A stretch of DNA of 17,325 nt from NCBI GenBank assembly GCA_030626365.1, contig DAOUPC010000016.1, forward strand, positions 1-17,325, read 5' to 3'. The position numbers and the translations under genes are program-made. Below the pieces are notes generated by a model that worked only from the letters and a program-made list of their open reading frames with translations, searched no databases and was not told where the DNA came from. The stretch is from Paracoccaceae bacterium. GTDB taxonomy: Bacteria > Pseudomonadota > Alphaproteobacteria > Rhodobacterales > Rhodobacteraceae. Shown one piece after another: positions 15,898 through 17,325 of the stretch. Positions within the stretch are counted from its first letter, which is position 1. Each line of letters starts with the position of its first letter.

Positions 15898-17097
15898 ATG
15901 CTTCTCGCGGTACCTGATGGGCTTACCGGCGAGGCAGCGCGCGAATATTTGCTTTTCAAAATTGGTTATCCGGTTGCCGTGATATCACACCTTTCTTGGG
16001 CATTGATATTCTTGCTCAACGGCGTGTCTGTCATGTTCTACTACAATCTTGTGGTCACCGCCCTGTTTACAGTTGGGGGTTTTTACTGGCGCAAGAATCG
16101 CAGCTCAACGTTGGTGTTCGTTTCACTCTGGGTTATCGAAATTCCGCTTCATGCGTTGCTTGGCACCCTATATGCTGGGTTCCAGACGTTGTTTTGGATC
16201 GCCCCATTGATCTCGGCGATGACTTGCCTGCTTTCCCCAACGTTCTCATGGCCAATGCGCGCGGCTTTGGCCACCCTGGCCGTTGTGGGCGCATTCACAC
16301 TCGGTATGCTGGCGTTTTTCATTATCGTGCCTATTGCTCCGCTGTCTACAGGCTCCAATATCTATCTCTTTGCTTCCAATTTCGTTGGTATTCTGGGTGC
16401 GCTTACTCTTGTCGTGGGGGTAAACCAGTACATTGCTCAAGTCGCAGAATCCCGCTTAACAGAGGAATTTGACCGCGCCGAAGGCCTGTTGCGCAACATT
16501 CTGCCCGGTTCGATCGCTTTGCGCCTGAAGGACGGAGAACGCGTTATCGCCGACACCCATAATGAGGTGTCCATAATCTTCGCTGATATTGTCGACTTTA
16601 CAGCCGCTTCTGCACAGTTGTCGCCAGCCGAACTCGTCGAAACGTTGAATCTTGTCTTTTCCGAATTTGATATGCTTGCCGAAAAACATGGTGCAGAAAA
16701 AATCAAAACGATTGGGGACGCCTATATGGTTGTTCTTGGTGCACCAGATGCTCAGCGCAATCATGCCGAAGCGGCCGTGAACTTGGCACTGGATATGCAG
16801 AAAGCGGCTACCGCGCTAAGCGATCGGACACAGTTTGAGGTGCGTTTGCGTATTGGCATTAATTCTGGACCTGTCGTGGCGGGGGTCATCGGGAAACGCA
16901 AATTTGCCTATGACCTTTGGGGTGACGCAGTGAACGTGGCTTCGCGCATGGAAAGCCATGGTGTGCCCGGTCAAATATTGACGACCGAGGCAACGGCCAA
17001 CCTGTTGCCAGAAAGTTTCGTAGTCAGCCCAGAAGGCGTGCGCGAGGTAAAAGGCAAAGGCCCGATGCCGGTTTTCAGCGTCATGCGCGCAGCCTGA
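15898..17097 (+). CDS. Class III adenylate cyclase with six-TM N-terminal domain
   Basis: This membrane-bound nucleotide cyclase (399 aa) is predicted to make cAMP from ATP. Six hydrophobic segments (about 26-42, 46-63, 71-92, 96-113, 121-146, 154-178) form an N-terminal membrane domain. A helical linker with AEGLLRNILPGSIALRLK (about 194-211) follows, then one CHD catalytic domain. The metal-binding aspartates are D230 (FADIVDF) and D274 (TIGDAY). The adenine-selecting residues are K270 (KIKTIGD) and D339 (YDLWGD), which indicate ATP rather than GTP. Transition-state residues are N346 and R350 (VNVASRM). Catalysis would need homodimerisation. The ATG at 15898 is the first in frame after a stop (15880-15882) and has no evident ribosome site. 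Codon use is richer in A/T than in the neighbours, suggesting acquisition. Confidence 0.92.
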   Translation: MLLAVPDGLTGEAAREYLLFKIGYPVAVISHLSWALIFLLNGVSVMFYYNLVVTALFTVGGFYWRKNRSSTLVFVSLWVIEIPLHALLGTLYAGFQTLFWIAPLISAMTCLLSPTFSWPMRAALATLAVVGAFTLGMLAFFIIVPIAPLSTGSNIYLFASNFVGILGALTLVVGVNQYIAQVAESRLTEEFDRAEGLLRNILPGSIALRLKDGERVIADTHNEVSIIFADIVDFTAASAQLSPAELVETLNLVFSEFDMLAEKHGAEKIKTIGDAYMVVLGAPDAQRNHAEAAVNLALDMQKAATALSDRTQFEVRLRIGINSGPVVAGVIGKRKFAYDLWGDAVNVASRMESHGVPGQILTTEATANLLPESFVVSPEGVREVKGKGPMPVFSVMRAA

Positions 17098-17199
17098 GCC
17101 CTTAAACGAATAGCGGTGCTCGTGTGATTGGATACGCCCAACCAAGCAAACAACTTCGCCCCACATCACAAACCTAAGAAACCTCTCCCCCCACGCCCA

Positions 17200-17218
17200 G
17201 GCATTTTGAAAAAATGCC
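17200..17218. other. Perfect 8-bp inverted repeat
   Basis: GGCATTTT and AAAATGCC are separated by GAA, about 100 bp after the cyclase stop and immediately before the terminator hairpin. The AT-rich core flanked by GGC/GCC is symmetrical on both strands. It may act as part of a compound terminator or as a small repeated intergenic element. Confidence 0.7.
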
Positions 17219-17249
17219 AGCCCCCGCCCGCCCCACGGCGGGGGCTTTG
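17219..17249 (+). terminator. Intrinsic terminator after the adenylate cyclase
   Basis: A perfect 10-bp stem (AGCCCCCGCC / GGCGGGGGCT, 17219-17228 and 17237-17246) with an 8-base loop is followed by TTTGT. The very stable GC stem fits a rho-independent terminator for the upstream plus-strand gene, though the T run is short. Confidence 0.7.
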
Positions 17250-17325
17250 TGACGGTGCATCCAATTGATCTGTAATATGTTTTTCACACCATGGCGGGTT
17301 TGGCAGTTGTAATGCAGGCCCCCAC
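17250..17325. other. Right-edge sequence without a supported gene
   Basis: The last 76 bases contain an AT-rich patch and an ATG at 17291 whose frame stays open to the window edge (MAGLAVVMQAP). There is no ribosome site before it, so it may be the start of a next gene or chance. Confidence 0.3.

Overview
The window (17,325 bp, GC-rich) reads as chromosomal DNA of an alphaproteobacterium, most likely Rhodobacterales (Roseobacter-type). This rests on gene order and on the families seen: yfgM-bamB-der, a ccmC-ccmD-ccmG cytochrome c maturation block, a DUF3572 protein next to a HAD phosphatase, and a non-pyrrolysine MttB-family methyltransferase beside serS. The genus call is inference from gene content, not from a marker-gene comparison.

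Layout. (1) Positions 1-4815, minus strand: an efflux operon. An RND adaptor (membrane fusion protein) overlaps its RND pump gene by ATGA. The pump frame is broken by one missing base near 1562-1570, then stays open to the window's left edge. A 21-bp pseudo-palindrome at 4918-4938 lies upstream and looks like a repressor operator. (2) Positions 5142-9782, plus strand: a YfgM-like membrane-anchored protein, the BamB lipoprotein of the outer-membrane assembly machine, the ribosome-assembly GTPase Der, and a membrane fatty-acid desaturase. (3) Positions 9852-15589, minus strand, read right to left: ccmC-ccmD-ccmG (overlapping genes for haem delivery and apocytochrome thiol reduction), then DUF3572 and a HAD phosphatase, then an MttB-family methyltransferase, then serS. 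A 28-codon ORF encoding a hydrophobic peptide sits on the plus strand between the methyltransferase and the phosphatase. (4) Positions 15898-17097, plus strand: a six-TM class III adenylate cyclase with visibly lower GC. It occupies the place where ccmA and ccmB would usually stand, and is followed by two hairpins, the second a strong intrinsic terminator.

How they work together. Most genes are housekeeping: envelope biogenesis (YfgM, BamB, desaturase), translation (Der, SerS) and c-type cytochrome maturation (CcmC/D/G). The accessory content is the RND operon, the MttB-family enzyme, and the cyclase at the edge of the ccm block.

I do not see a convincing new multi-gene system. The best leads are the frameshifted and unusually built RND pump with its operator, the separation of ccmCDG from ccmAB next to a compositionally foreign cyclase, the heptanucleotide tandem repeat before the methyltransferase start, and the small membrane-peptide ORF.
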